From assembly GCF_018687715.1 (NCBI RefSeq), contig NC_056756.1, positions 37,234,480 through 37,298,479 on the forward strand: 64,000 nt of DNA. Direction: 5' to 3'. This document shows, in pieces, positions 48,874 to 61,678 of this stretch (the stretch's first letter is position 1; every line of letters starts with the position of its first letter). The position numbers and the translations under genes are program-made. This DNA is from Carya illinoinensis (lineage: Eukaryota; Streptophyta; Magnoliopsida; Fagales; Juglandaceae). A model generated the notes under the pieces. The model saw only the letters and a list, made by a program, of their open reading frames with translations. It had not been told where the DNA came from and searched no databases.

Positions 48874-51199
48874 TACACTTAGATGGTACCACTAAGCCAA
48901 TATGGGAGCATTTTTTTATTAATATACAATTTTTTATTATTTATTTATTTAAATATATATATTGATATATAAATATATATTTAAATAAAAAAATAAAAAT
49001 AACAAATTATATATTAATGTGTGGTATGAAAATAATAGCATTTCTTTTTTTCGAATCAATCTCGAGTAACTAGATCAATGCTCTTCTATTTATTATATTT
49101 ATATTACATATCACACTTAACTTTTTTTTATTTTTTTATTTTATTTTTACTAAACTAAATAAATTCCTTTATTTTAAATGAATTCTTTTACTCATTATCC
49201 ATATATCATATATTTAATAAGAAAATAAAAAAAAAATCATTTGTTGTGTAAGAATAATGAGTAAAGTTTTTTCAATTACCTTTATGATTTTAGGCATAAG
49301 AATAATAAACAATAAATACAAAATCACGAAAGTAAAATAAATTATAAAAATAATATCATTATATAAAAATACCATCATTATTAAAAACTTATAAAAATGA
49401 TTGTGTATCAAATCTTTCTATGAGGCCATAGCTAAAGGGATTTCTATAATTCTTTTACATAAATATTTTCTATAATTTAAAAAAAAAAAAGATACAATAG
49501 GTGAACTTGTGTTATATGTTGTTTAAATTAACAATAACATGTTGGGTTTATCTCCAAATTCATGATCTCTTTATGCAGCTAATTTCAAAGATATGATCTC
49601 ATGATCAAAATATTCTAGCAATGTATCCAACTTCTTCCTCAAAGTACGGCTTATCCTTTTGAGCGGTTTAAATACACCGCTAGTAGATTTTGAAATTTTT
49701 ATTTTTATTTTTATATTTTTTTAATATATTTAAATATTTTTTAAAAATAAAAAAATACATCAATATATTTAAAATTACTTTTTTAATCCTTAAGTAAAAA
49801 AAATTAAAATAACAAGCGATACTAGCGATAAAGCAGTATCTCTCTATCCTTTTTCATTCTTCTGCCTAGCCTTAATTCCTTAAAGTTGCATATTCACTCT
49901 GAATTATAGTTTGAAGGTTCACTTTGGCAAGTTGGAAGATTCTCAAAATTAATGACCAATAGATTTAGAGGCCTTTTGGTCGACGACCACATCTTCAAGA
50001 TGCTATGGAATGGAAGGACATGTTCTGCACAGAAAAAGTCGGCCTTATACAAGTTTGTACAACTATTAAAATATTCCTTATAACCATCACATACAAAATT
50101 TCTTTTAACAATCAAATCAATTTTAGAATACTGTAAAATACTATACATGTCATATCTTGTTTTCAAAGTATCTATTGAAGAATCTATCTTCATGTAAAAT
50201 CTCCCCCTATGCAACTTTACTGAGATAATTCCAATTGTCCCCATCTTGGTATTAAAATTTAATCTCAATCGCAAATTATGTCTTACTCATAAATATTAAT
50301 TTTAAAGTTCTTTAGAGACTTAACTTTAATATTATACTACAAACGCTGATTTCTAAACTGGCCAAAACATCATTACATGCATGACCATAAATATATATAT
50401 ACTCCCATTGGCCTTCGAATTATATATATCAACAATAAATATTTTCTTTAAATACAAAAATAGCATTGGTATTATCAAACTTTAGATACCATTTTCAAAA
50501 ACTCTTTTACCTTTTCTAAGTAGCCATTTTGTTCAGTTCTTGTAGACTTTAAACTTTCACTCTATAATTATTTTCACATCTATTTGATGTAACTCTAAAT
50601 TGTAATGAGCTATTAATGTCATAGTAATCTTGAATGAGTCATTTAAGGTTTATTAGAATATCTCTATTTCTAATCAATTATCATTTATGTGTGAAATCAT
50701 TAATTACAAGTCTGACTTCGTTCAACATTGCTTTTAAAGTCAATGTTTTGCCTCCAAAACACATTTACGTTTGACTTTTTACGCTTTTCAGACAATTAGA
50801 CGAAATTAGAGATTTTGCGTTGATTCATAGATTTCAATCCCTTTTTATGCATCGATCTTTTATAAAATCACTTATTTCTATAAGTTGAAAATGTACAATG
50901 TAACCTAACCAAACAGCAAATCAAGAAGATTACATAAAGTTACATGTTCTAATGTATTTATGGCCAGTTCTTCATGGTGTTTCTCTTATGAGGTGAATGA
51001 TTATTTGCTTGTTATTCTATGTTGTCATTGAGATGATCAAAAAAATGAACTACAAGCCTTGTTGAAGATAGAATGCACATCCTCGACAATCACATCTTTA
51101 GTTTTTATGCTCTCATTGATTTTGTCAACCATAAGGAATTTGACATTTCAATTTCTCCAATATTCAGACTATAAATAGAAACAACACAGCCTCTATCAT
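48874..51199. other. AT-rich DNA without recognised gene
   Basis: A MITE-like fragment lies at 49645-49850 (GAGCGGTTTAAATACACCGC, then a T-rich/A-rich body). A 126-codon minus-strand frame at 49894-50274 has no motif I recognise and may be chance or decayed retroelement. Confidence 0.45.
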
Positions 51200-54113
51200 T
51201 TGGATCTCCTTGAGTAATACAATCCAATTTCCTCAAGTCCTATAAAGTCAAATCTGGTGAAGGAGCTAGGATACGAGACAGCACAACCGGTGGGTGATGA
51301 CGATGAAGCAAACGAGGGAGAGATGAGGAGTCATCTCATGTCCCGATCTTAGATGATGAAGGTCAGCCTATTGACCCAGATGAGGGTAAGACTCCTCTTC
51401 AGTTGAAGGCGACTAGCGACATTGACGAATCCCCATCTAGATCTCCTCCCTTGGAAGGCCATTACTCATCGAATTTCAAGAATGAAATTCCTTGTAAGGA
51501 GGGGAGGATGACAGGTGCCAGTGCAAGGAGACAAATAGGGCTATAAGAGGATGGGACCGAATGATTCGGTCCAGACTGGATCGGACCAATATTCTTATTG
51601 GTCGGTCTCGGGGTGTGGTTTTTTTTTTGATCGGATTGAACAGAACATATCGATTGTATATATATTTTAAATATTATATATATAATATATTATCTTATAT
51701 AGTAGTTATATAAGTTAATTATGTAATTCTTATACAAGGGATCACCATTGACCATATATACAATGAAATTGTTTAATTTTTATTAACCATATATAAAATA
51801 TTAAAAAGATCACTTAATTTCATTAACCATATATATATAATGAGAAAAATAGTCATGGACCAAATGAGCGACTGAACTGACAGCTAATGGTCCAATTTGG
51901 CAAAATTGATGGACTGAAATTTTCAGTCCGTGATTCCCCAGACTGAACCAAACTATACCAGATAGATTACATCTCTAGGGATAGACCATCAATCGAGTGT
52001 AAGTGGAAGGCAAAGATGATAAACACTCCATTGATTTGGTGAAAAATAGTTACAGGTGCTGCAAAGTGCAACTAGTCTAGTACATGAGCGAGCAAACACT
52101 TTGTAGAAAGTCAAGTAAACACATCCTAGCGCAAGGTGAGAATGAGGTAGGCAAGCTAGAAAAACTATCTAATGCGTGAAGGTGAGAATAAGGAACTAAA
52201 GAGGATGGTAGCTTGAGTGAGAAAGAGAGTTACCTGCTCAGTCAAGCAGCAATTGAGTGAGTCTGCAGAAAAGAGGGTAGCAATATCGTACACAGAAGCC
52301 GGCACTTCATATGAAGAGTCATATTTGGAGTGAGTCTATTGAAAAGATTATGACTCAGCAAATCATATCATCTAACCTAGGCGTATGGTCGAACGCCTCG
52401 TTAGACATCCTTACTGAAGGAGAGACTGAGTACTGGAGGTAAGGCAGATCGTAAGGATGTGTGAACCATGTCTTGCTAGTTTGTCTCTGTCATCCTGTGG
52501 TAAGACTACTGAGACCAAATGACTCTTTTTCAAGTATGCCTGGAGTTAGAAGTACGTCAAAAGGACATCTAACAGTCCCACCCTATATAAGGGAATGGAC
52601 AAAGAATAAAATTTCACTTTTGAGATCGCAGACACTTGAGTGTCCTTGGATTTGGATTTTTCGAAGGAAGCAAGAGACTTCAAAAGAGACAAAGAGATGA
52701 GCAGCACCGCCATAGTAATTCCAAGTAATGAGGTATGTTAGTTTCTAAGACAGTGTTGTGGAATATGGGTAAATGTTGTGAGAATGTATGAAAGTGGCAT
52801 ATGCATACTCTATAATCTCCTCCTTTCTGATAATGAATTAATAAATGTTTTTGTCATTATGTTTATGAATATTTCTACTTCACGTTTTATGTGATCTTGA
52901 ACATGATTGTTTCTAGAGTAATTCTATGTGATATCCATGAGTGTAACCTTATCGTGTGTCGATCATCATGGATGGGTAGAGAGAGTTTTCAGACCATTCC
53001 TATGATGTGTTGCCACGATTTTCATACGAGTAGAGAGAGTACCCATGATGATTGTAGTGGAATGGTATCGTGTTTACCTCACCTAATAGTTGGGAATGAA
53101 AATACCTTGGGCATATCACTTGTGGTGTCTTCGAGTTGGTTGGCTAGGTAAATATTCCTCGATGCAACATTTATATCTCACTATGAGAAACTTTGTGTGG
53201 GTGTCAACATGCACAGGACATGCAAGTCGACTTGCACATTGGTTGGGTAGGAGTAATTCCTCAATTTTGAAACGATGAAGTGGCTTCGCCTATTGTCATT
53301 ATAGGCAATGGATGTCTATGTGACAAATATCTATGTGATAAATGTGAACATCTATGTGATAAATGTAATTCATTTTACTTGCCTGAGAAGAGTATTATTC
53401 CTCGCCTTGGCAACATATGAATATATGTATGTACTAAGATTTGCACATAAGGTAGTTCCTTAAAGGGTGATTCATCACATTGCTAATATACTTATATTTT
53501 GCTTAGAGGGTGATTCATCACCAAGTTTATAAATGCATGTGTTTTTGCCTGAGGGGGTGATTCCTCACATGCACTAATATATTTGTTCATCTATTTTGTT
53601 ACATGAAACTATACATTGCACGAGCATTGTCTCTTATTAGCAGTTTTGTCATAACTGGCTAACTTACCTATGGTTTCAATATCAGAATCATAGAGTTTGA
53701 TGCAGAGATAGATCTAGGAGTAATATCCGAGGAGGAAAATACAACCCCTCCCTAGGTAGATTTGGGAGTTGTATAAACTTACTAGTCATGCAACTATATG
53801 TGTTCGATCTGCCTCATTTTGGGTATATGAACAATGTATTTGCACACGTGTAATTATTAGAAGAAATAAAGTAATATGTGAATATTTTGTGAATTTATAA
53901 ATGGATTAGACTTCTGGCACTACAATGTTTAGCCTTCAGATTAAACCTCTACTTTCTTTTCTGTTGTGTTTCAATATCTATATCCTTATACATGCACTTC
54001 CATGTGAATATTGCCTGCCTGACCTGACTCAAACCTTGGGTGTTGTCGACTGGCTGACACCCTTGGCACTACAGATCCTTGCCAGGTCTTTTACCAAGTA
54101 ACAGGACTTCACA
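51200..54113 (+). mobile_element. Gypsy-like 3' end: coding remnant, polypurine tract and LTR
   Basis: An open stretch near 51335-51500 (ILDDEGQPIDPDEGKTPLQL) leads into a polypurine tract AAGGAGGGGAGGA (51496-51508). This is followed at once by TGACAGGTGCCAGTG, the expected LTR start. The LTR seems to run about 2.5 kb, ending near 54073 (GGCACTACA) or 54113 (GACTTCACA). Repeated GGTGATTCATCAC and TCTATGTGATAAATG units lie within it. A smaller hAT-like element interrupts it near its start. No 5' half was found in the window. Confidence 0.6.
51534..51976. mobile_element. Degenerate hAT-like element in the LTR
   Basis: Left TAGGGCTATAAGAGGATGGG and right GATTACATCTCTA are weak inverted ends. 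The interior has GGTCCAGACTGGATCGGACC and CCCCAGACTGAACCAAAC, like the element at 20400-21182. No 8-bp duplication could be matched, so the ends are approximate. Confidence 0.5.
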
Positions 54114-54780
54114 ATGACAACTAATAACTTTTGATTAATATAATCAATGTTATGGTATTAGTCTTTTAGATATGGAATTTTATTGTGTGCATATATACAT
54201 TGATTTAGAAATTAATTGATTTATATATCTTGATGCCATCTTCATTTACTAATGACTAATTTTTTTTCTAACATGTAGTTGCATATATAAATAATGTAAG
54301 AAAATAAAAAATGCAGGACCACTAACTGTACATCTCATCCACACTTTAGGTGTTATTAATTAAAGTTTATAAAATAACTTAGATCTTGATTCATGTGTGT
54401 GTTTAGTAGACTCTATTATAGTTCATTTGAAAGAGCTTCTTATGGTTCTATTATGGGGCACAACTTGTGTTTGTTCCCTCAATTGATCGAGAAAAAATAA
54501 GTTCCAAAACATCATAATGTTTTACATGATAAAATTAGGATAACACTCACATTTTCTATAGCCTAAATGTCGAGATGGAGAGATGCATATATTTAGAGAA
54601 AGGCTTCTTGTATCAAAATTCATATGTTTAAGAGAGGAGAGAGAGGGGGGGGGGGGGGGGGGGTTGTATATAACCCCTCCAATTTGTAACTCCCGGCTAG
54701 TTGGGCTCAATGCCCCGCCAATAAAACACTTTTAATAGCCACTTCATATGCCTAGTCGTGCCACATCTAACAGATATGCA
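54114..54780. other. Spacer with poly-G tract
   Basis: No gene is seen. An uninterrupted run of about 19 G at 54645-54663 follows a GAGAGA stretch. Confidence 0.5.
54645..54663. repeat. Poly-G run (about 19 bases)
   Basis: Such long G runs are rare in AT-rich plant DNA and error-prone in sequencing. Confidence 0.9.
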
Positions 54781-54783
54781 TAA

Positions 54784-55397
54784 GAGCACTCACAATAGCT
54801 TATGTATAATACAAAAAATATAAAATATTTAGATAATTGTTCATAAAGTGAGCTCCATTAGATTATGTATAAGAGTTTGTAAAGTACAAATTGCTACAAT
54901 AACCCCCTACATGTAACGGGTACTATTCATCCTTCAAATAATTTTTTAATTATTTATATGTTATTTATTCCATCATTTCCTTTTTTTTTTTTTACATTTC
55001 AATACAAATTCTTTTTATGATTATCATTTAAAATACGTCAATTTTATTTTTTTCTAAAAAATATTTTGGAAATATTATTTATCTATTTTTTTCATATTTG
55101 ATTTTATTTTAAATTCTTATTTAATTTATATAATTTTATTTTGTGTGTATAGGATTGAATTATATTACATTTTTTAAAATAATATATTGTAAATATAAAA
55201 GAATATATGGATGTTATAAATTTATTGGTAGAATGGAAATGTTTAAAAAAAATAAAAAAATATTATTTAAATGATATGAAGAAAAAAATAGATAAGCTGA
55301 TGTATGGTAAATTGTAAAAGTGAGTATGTAAAATAGAAAAAGTGAGTTTTGATTATGTATTTTAAAGGATAAGATAGAGGATCAAGTGGGAGTGCTC
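54784..55397. mobile_element. Tourist-like (PIF/Harbinger) MITE, 614 bp
   Basis: Ends GAGCACTCACAATAG and, inverted, GAGCACTCCCACTTG. They are flanked by TAA at 54781-54783 and 55398-55400, the 3-bp TWA duplication of PIF/Harbinger. Its right end matches the left end of the Harbinger remnant at 9311. No ORF. Confidence 0.8.
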
Positions 55398-55400
55398 TAA

Positions 55401-56266
55401 GAAGAGCAAGGGATGCCCACTATGAGTGCTCATTTATTACAAAAGGGATTACTTATTTCACATTTAATAAAATTTTCACCCCACCTCCTCTTGTTAAGAC
55501 CATAAAAAATTCTAAAAAATTACAATATTTGGCAGAATGTGAGCAAATACTCAGATTTAATCTAACTAGTGCAATCTCTTTTTGTCATTGAGGTTTATAT
55601 CAGCATGTGTGCTCTTACAAGAAATCTTAGAAAAACAGGGAACTAAGAAAAGAAAAACATTACCTCTACCTGTTATGTTTTATTTTTAGCACATGAGCTT
55701 CAAAGAAATGCTACTATGATAAATGAAAAGAGAAAAAAAATATTAATACATATCTTCTAGCACCAAATGATCAATGCAAAGGCCAAGTCCATCACTAACT
55801 TGTACCGCAAAAAGAGGATAAATGTTTTAACTCTAAAGGTCCCAGTTAAAATGACCCATCATTAGAACATTTGTACGATATAAAATTTTGATAATGAGTA
55901 ATACTAAATATAGTTTTAAGTTATGCAAATTCTGTCCACTTCTTTTGAGAAAAAAAAAAAGTATGACCTACCATTAAAACATCCACACAATATAGAATTT
56001 TGATAATGAGTAATACTAAATATAATCTTAAGGTGAGTCTACTATTAAATAATTTAATACGGGTCTCATATTTTTATATTTTTTTAAAATAAGTGTGTGT
56101 TGCTTAAACACTTTATAACTATAAATATCATTTCTATTTATTTTATTAATATCATTTCTCTTTATTTTATTTTTTTATTCTATTCACTTTTTGGGTTTTT
56201 GGTGGTAGAGCGTGAGTGCATGTCCTTGTTAAGAAGGTAAAGCAGCCAAGTGGGTAAAAGATCTGA
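55401..56266. other. Spacer with MITE copies
   Basis: Two partial copies of the TAATACTAAATATA repeat (55890-55960 and 56005-56140) stand in tandem, each led by TTTTGATAATGAG. No gene. Confidence 0.5.
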
Positions 56267-56274
56267 CCTTGGAG

Positions 56275-57199
56275 TAGGGATGGGCTCCGACTCCAACGGA
56301 GTTGGAATGCCCAACTCCAACTTGACTTCTGACTCCAACCAAAGTTTGAGACCAAGTTGGATTCCGACTTTGATCAGAGTTGCCAGAGTCGGAGTCAGAG
56401 TTAAAGTGTCGAAGCTCGACTCAGAGCTAGGTTTTTTTTCCCAATTTTCTTACCACTTTCCTAGCATCTAAACAACATACAATATAGAGAAAAAAAAAGA
56501 AAAAAAAAAGAAAAAAAGAACAAATGGAAAAACAACATCAAAGACAAGATCAAGATTCAAGGGTTGGATAAAAAAGGCTTTACTAGCATCCAGACAACAT
56601 TAAGGGACAAATCTAAAGGAAGCTTCATGGTAGAGATGAGATCCAGAGTGGATGGAAACGAGATCCAAAAGGAAGCTTGCAAAAGAAAGAAAACAAAGGA
56701 TTCGTTAAGAAGCTGCCGTTGAAATTAAAAAAAAAAAAAAAAAAAAAACAATTCATTTATCTTGATCAAGGCTTTTCCTTGATTTTCATCTCTTGAGAAG
56801 CTTTGTTGAAACAAAGATGTTGTCAAGGGTGTCCTTGAAGATGGAAACGGTGAGGAAAAGACTCAGTAGAATGAAATGGGGGTTAGGGTTAGTGAAAAGA
56901 AAATGATGAATACATATTAAGAGAATGCCTATATTGGTTTTAAAATATTATACCTCAACCATTAGGCTATTCAGTCATCCACCATACATATTACAAAATA
57001 AAATATATGAATTATATTAATCGGAGTCAGAGTCGATACTACTGACTCTTGTCCAACTCCGAACTCTGACTGTTTTTCATCCTTCAACTTCAATTCTGAC
57101 TTCAAATTTTGAATATTTCAACTCATTCGAAATTAGAATAAGAGGAATTGGAACAGATGTCGTAGGAGACAGCATAACCAGAATTTTTGTCCATCCCTA
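56275..57199. mobile_element. hAT-type non-autonomous element, 925 bp
   Basis: Tips TAGGGATGGGC and, inverted, TAGGGATGGAC are flanked by a perfect 8-bp duplication CCTTGGAG (56267-56274 and 57200-57207). The arms are rich in CCGACTCC/GGAGTCGG words. The middle (56490-56900) is A/G-rich with unknown origin and could be captured sequence, but I recognise no gene in it. Confidence 0.92.
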
Positions 57200-57207
57200 C
57201 CTTGGAG

Positions 57208-59696
57208 TCACTTACAAAATAGATAAACGAACCCCCAGCCCATGTCATTGCGGCTTCGTCGTGCAACAGTGTAAATTGCATCACACCCATCAAAATTGCA
57301 GGTCCCAAATACACTCTCCGATCATAACTCACATGCATTCTTTTTTCTTCCTATGGAAGGACATCTTCATCTCCTAGCACGGGTCATTGGATCAGATAAT
57401 TATCAATAATCTTTAAATATGGACGCGTGAAAGTTTTATAAAAAGTTAAGAAATTAATGATTTCTGTAATGATTTTATTTTAAATGAAAAGTAGTTATAT
57501 AAATAGACTAAATAATAATACTAGATACAGTTATAGGTTATGCAAGCGCTATGCATTTTTTTTTAAAAGGAGTATGGTCTATCATTAAAAAATTAATTCT
57601 TTCAAGTGTGTCTTATATATACTCACTTATTTTAAAATGAACGCGACATTTACGTACTCTATGATTATAAATATCATTAAAATTAAAATGATATTTAATT
57701 AAGAGATAGAATATATTGAGTGTAAAATCAAATGTCAAACAATAAAAGTATTAAGTATCATTTAAATAGTGAAGTAAAATGAGATGAGTTAAAATGAAAA
57801 TTAAAAGTTAAATAAAATATTATTAAAATATTATTATTATTTTAAAATTTTAAAAAAATTAAATATTTATTATATTTTATATAAAAATTTTAAAAAATTA
57901 TAATAATTAAATAAAATAAGATAAAATAAATTGAAATCAACTCTATTCAAACCGTTCATTTTTTATTTATGAAAAGAGTTTTGCTACATATAAGTAAAGT
58001 CGCGTACTAATCTGCATACCAATATTGATTTTTTCATACTTAAAATTTAAATTAGCACTCTTTTCAAGAAAATTTACTTTTTGACCAATCATAATAAATT
58101 AATACATATATTAATACACAAATGTACTTACAACTAGACTTTTCATTATGAAAAAAACTCCATCGACTCTACTCAAAGGATTATGGCCCCCACAGACTTT
58201 GGGAGTCAAGATAATTTTAACAGAATCTTAATTGTGGGTCCTCAGATGATTTAGGAGAGACAAGAAAATAAATAATAATAATGGCATCATGGAACTTGGA
58301 AGATTGATTGATAACGATTTAACGAGTAATATTATATATATAGTTATAAGACGTGCAAATGTCACTTATTTATTTTTTTTAAAAAAAAATATGGTTTATC
58401 AATAAATAAAATCCAACATTTTTCATATGGTAGGAAAAGAAATTATAAAATGAAAGTAGTTTTACAATTTTACATATCACATCAAGTTATATTAATTTAT
58501 AAATTTACTTTTGTGTGATATTTTACAAAGAAATAAAATATTTTTGCTATTCATCACTGTTCACATTAAGAAGATTAGCCTATTTCATGTAAATTATGTG
58601 AATTACTCCCGTATTTGCATAAAAAACTCTAAATGAAAAAGAATGAAATTAAAATTGAGTCGTATAAAGCTTAGTTTTGATAATGAGTCGAGATAAGATG
58701 AGTGAAATAGTTTGTAAATAATAATGAGATATTTCAGTTGAGATAGGATGAGTTAAAAATGGTTTGAATTAAAATATTTTATGAGATTTTGGAAAAGGAA
58801 AAGATGAATAAAAATATTATAAAGTTAAAATATTGTTAGAATATAAATTTTAATATTATTTTTTATTTTTGAGATATAGAAAAATTAAATTGTTTTTTAT
58901 ATTTTGTTTAGAAATTTAGAATATTTATAATAATTAAGTAATGATTAGATAAACAAGATAAAAATTTAAAATTAAAAAGTATTTATATTTATTATATTTT
59001 AATATTAATATAAGATAAAATAAAAATATCCCTCTATCGAAACAATGTTTGGTGTAAATGTGTATTATTGTGTATCCAAAACGCGACACCATACGCCATA
59101 TATGGATCACGGGAATTACAAGTTGGCATCCATTCTGTAATTTCTGTCAAGTCAGCGTGATTTTGAAGGGCAAGTTTGCATAATGCGCCTGGGGCTATTA
59201 TTTAAAACAGAGAGATATTCTCTTATTTTAATTGAACGGCTAAAAGCTTTTGCTAGCTTTTCCTTATTTGTTTTGTTAAAAAATATATATGTTTAAAATA
59301 ATAAATTTATAAATTAAAGTGAATTAATGTGTATTATATAAAATTATATCTATGTTTTTTTTGTTTATAAATCTCACATATTATATGAAATTATGTTAAT
59401 TTATAAATTTATTTTTATAAATTCTATTTGTAAATCAAATATTTTTTTTCTCTCAAAAGAATCGAAAAACGATAACCAACCGTGAGGGACTCAATAAATA
59501 AATCAATTAATAAAAAGTGGGAAGCATAAAAAATTGATTAATAAAAAGATGGCAATGCTACCATGTGCTACATATATTAAATCCATATCCTTGTCAACTT
59601 CTTCACTTCATCTACTATATAATAACCCAAAAACTACTAAGATTTTCGTGTCTTTAAATATTTGTCACGGGTTCTTCAGCAATTTAAAATGACACC
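57208..59696. other. Repeat-dense AT-rich DNA, no gene
   Basis: Contains a TAATACTAGATACAGTTATA MITE at 57510-57675, 'GATGAG' MITEs at about 57770-57958 and 58668-59050, and a third repeat at 57972-58145. A short piece at 58324-58420 resembles the 57510 MITE. No coding region is seen. Confidence 0.55.
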
Positions 59697-59704
59697 GGTT
59701 TAGC

Positions 59705-60502
59705 TAGGTCTGTGCAAAATATCCGCTGGGCCGCACAACCTGCACAACCCGATTGGGTTGAACCCGCTAAAATTGGATTGAGTAAACGTCGGTTTCGACA
59801 TTCCTTCAATCCGACTAATATCGGACGAAATTTTGAATCCGACTAATCTCGTTCCTCACTTCCGTTGCGATTAAACCTGTCTAATAATATAAATTCCTTC
59901 TCCTCGATTTGAAGATCTGAAAAGAGATATGAAGATTCGAAAACTTAGAGCTGACTTTTGATGGTACTCTTTGGTAGTGAGAACGACAGAAGGATCTGAG
60001 GTGCGAGGTTGCTGTTCTTACTTTAACAGAAACTCCGACAGCTCCCAGATCGGCGTAGAGCGACTTGTCCTCCTCCCTCATCAGGAAAAACATCGCCACT
60101 GTCAAAGACGTCGTCTCCATGTCGCTGAACCAATTGAACTCGTCACTCGCCATCAACTCGTCGCTCACCATCAACGACGACTTGTCCTCTAGATCCGCAA
60201 ACTTCTCCTCCAGCTCGGGCTTCTAGAAGTCGGCCACAGATGGTTGTGCTCGCAGGAGTAGGTGACCACTAGCATCGTCCACGCAGCTCCTCTCCACTTG
60301 TTTTCTCGCCGGACATCTTTGGAGTGAATAAGTCTTCGTTTCAGACAGATGGAAAATGCCATTGTTTTTAAAGTCGGGTCATACGGGTTTGACTCGGTTT
60401 GGTTTTGTTCGGGTCGAGTCCGTCCGAGTTAGCTCTTAAAAGGAAGTCTTGCGGGTCGGATCGGGTACAAAACCAGATTTACTAGGTCGGGTTGCAGGCC
60501 TA
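59705..60502. mobile_element. Pack-type hAT element carrying a WRKY gene fragment, 798 bp
   Basis: Tips TAGGTCTGTGCA and, inverted, TAGGCCTGCA are flanked by a perfect 8-bp duplication GGTTTAGC (59697-59704 and 60503-60510). The arms have pairable GGGTT/AACCC words (CCGATTGGGTTGAACCCG; GGGTCGGATCGGGTACAAAA). Between them lies a GC-richer segment of host-gene origin, annotated separately. No transposase is present, so mobility would depend on a hAT enzyme elsewhere. Confidence 0.9.
60025..60327 (-). pseudogene. Captured WRKY transcription-factor fragment (group IIe, WRKY65/69-like)
   Basis: On the minus strand, CPARKQVERS followed after a small deletion by VVTYSCEHNHLWPTSR forms the zinc-binding half of a group IIe WRKY domain (the C...C and HNH ligands). 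Further on, EKFADLEDKSS, DEFNWFSDMETTS and VAMFFLMREEDKSLYADLG match the acidic C-terminus of WRKY65/69-type proteins, ending with a frameshifted ELSEFSV-like tail near 60025. The WRKYGQK heptad is absent. The copy starts close to where WRKY domain introns fall, so it seems to derive from the last exon. At least three frame changes make it non-coding for a WRKY protein, though a 97-codon frame remains at 59881-60174. Confidence 0.85.
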
Positions 60503-60510
60503 GGTTTAGC

Positions 60511-61665
60511 CATTATTTATTAGTTAGATTTGGGCATCGTTTAGTTACGCAGTTCAGATGAGATGAGTTATTTTATTAAAAGTTGAATAAAATATTGTTA
60601 TAATATAATTTTTTAATGTTATTTTTATTTTAAAATTTAAAAAAATTAAATTATTTATAATATTTTATATGAGAGTTAAGGAAAGTAAATAAGATAAGAT
60701 ATTTATAACCAAACCAGCTCTTAGAATTTCGTGAACGGAAGAATGATGGATATGATAAAGTAGAGAGCATGCGAGGTATGATTTAACATAATCCACCGCA
60801 TGGCAAGCTGAATCAATTCTATTCTAGTAGCATGACAATTGATGCTTAATAAAAAATAAACATAATTAACTTGCTAGCATCATGATTATTAACTATTAAT
60901 TAATGTGGTCCTATGGTTTCCTTTTTTAAAATAAAATATTTAATTAAATATAAAAGATCATGTATGATTTTAACTTGTTTAATACTCTAGGATAATCGGA
61001 TTGACCGTTTTGATTCAAATCCTATTATACTAAAAGTATGATACTTTAATCTCATATTATATATCGTCCTTATGAAATGTTGCATTATGATTATTTATTT
61101 AGCTTTCACAAGGTAGACATCATGAAAATTTAACCTAAATTTGATCCTAAAAGAATTTCAATTAGAGAACTTAAAAATAATAATAACATTTTTCTAATTC
61201 TTTGCTAAGGTAGCCATGGAGTTTTTACTCCAGAATTTGAAGGAGTGAACCCTTAAATATACCACCCCTAAGGTTAAGAATAGAATATGTGCCACTAGGT
61301 TAGAATAACACAAACTCATCTACGAGCAATCACTTTTACGTATTTCTTGTGCACTTAATTAATGTGATTGATTGCGTTACTTTTTTTTATTATAAAATAA
61401 TTGTTTTGACTAATCACATCAGCAGAGTACATAAGGAATATGCAAAAATGATTATATGTAGTTGAACTCTTAAAGTAATTATAAGAAAAGTAAAATATCC
61501 AATTAAATTATAAGCTCTTTTTTTTTTAAATTTAAAGTTAGTGATCTTCTAATTTTCTTAATGTGTGTCTTCTGATTTCCCAACTTATGATTCTTGATGA
61601 TCAAGGTTACTTTGATGCACTATATAAACTATAAAGAATTATAGGTCCCTCCTTTACTCTCAAAC
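60511..61665. other. Spacer with a 'GATGAG' MITE
   Basis: A MITE at about 60535-60722 (GCATCGTTTAGTTACGCAG ... CCAAACCAGCTCTTAG). The rest is AT-rich without a gene. Confidence 0.5.
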
Positions 61666-61678
61666 AAAGTTTGTAAGA

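Noticed and set aside
49894..50274. 126-codon minus-strand frame
   Set aside because: No motif, AT-biased residues and no neighbouring exon signals. Not enough to call a gene.
52461..53278. Three 60-86 codon frames
   Set aside because: They fall within the Gypsy-like LTR and have no known motif.
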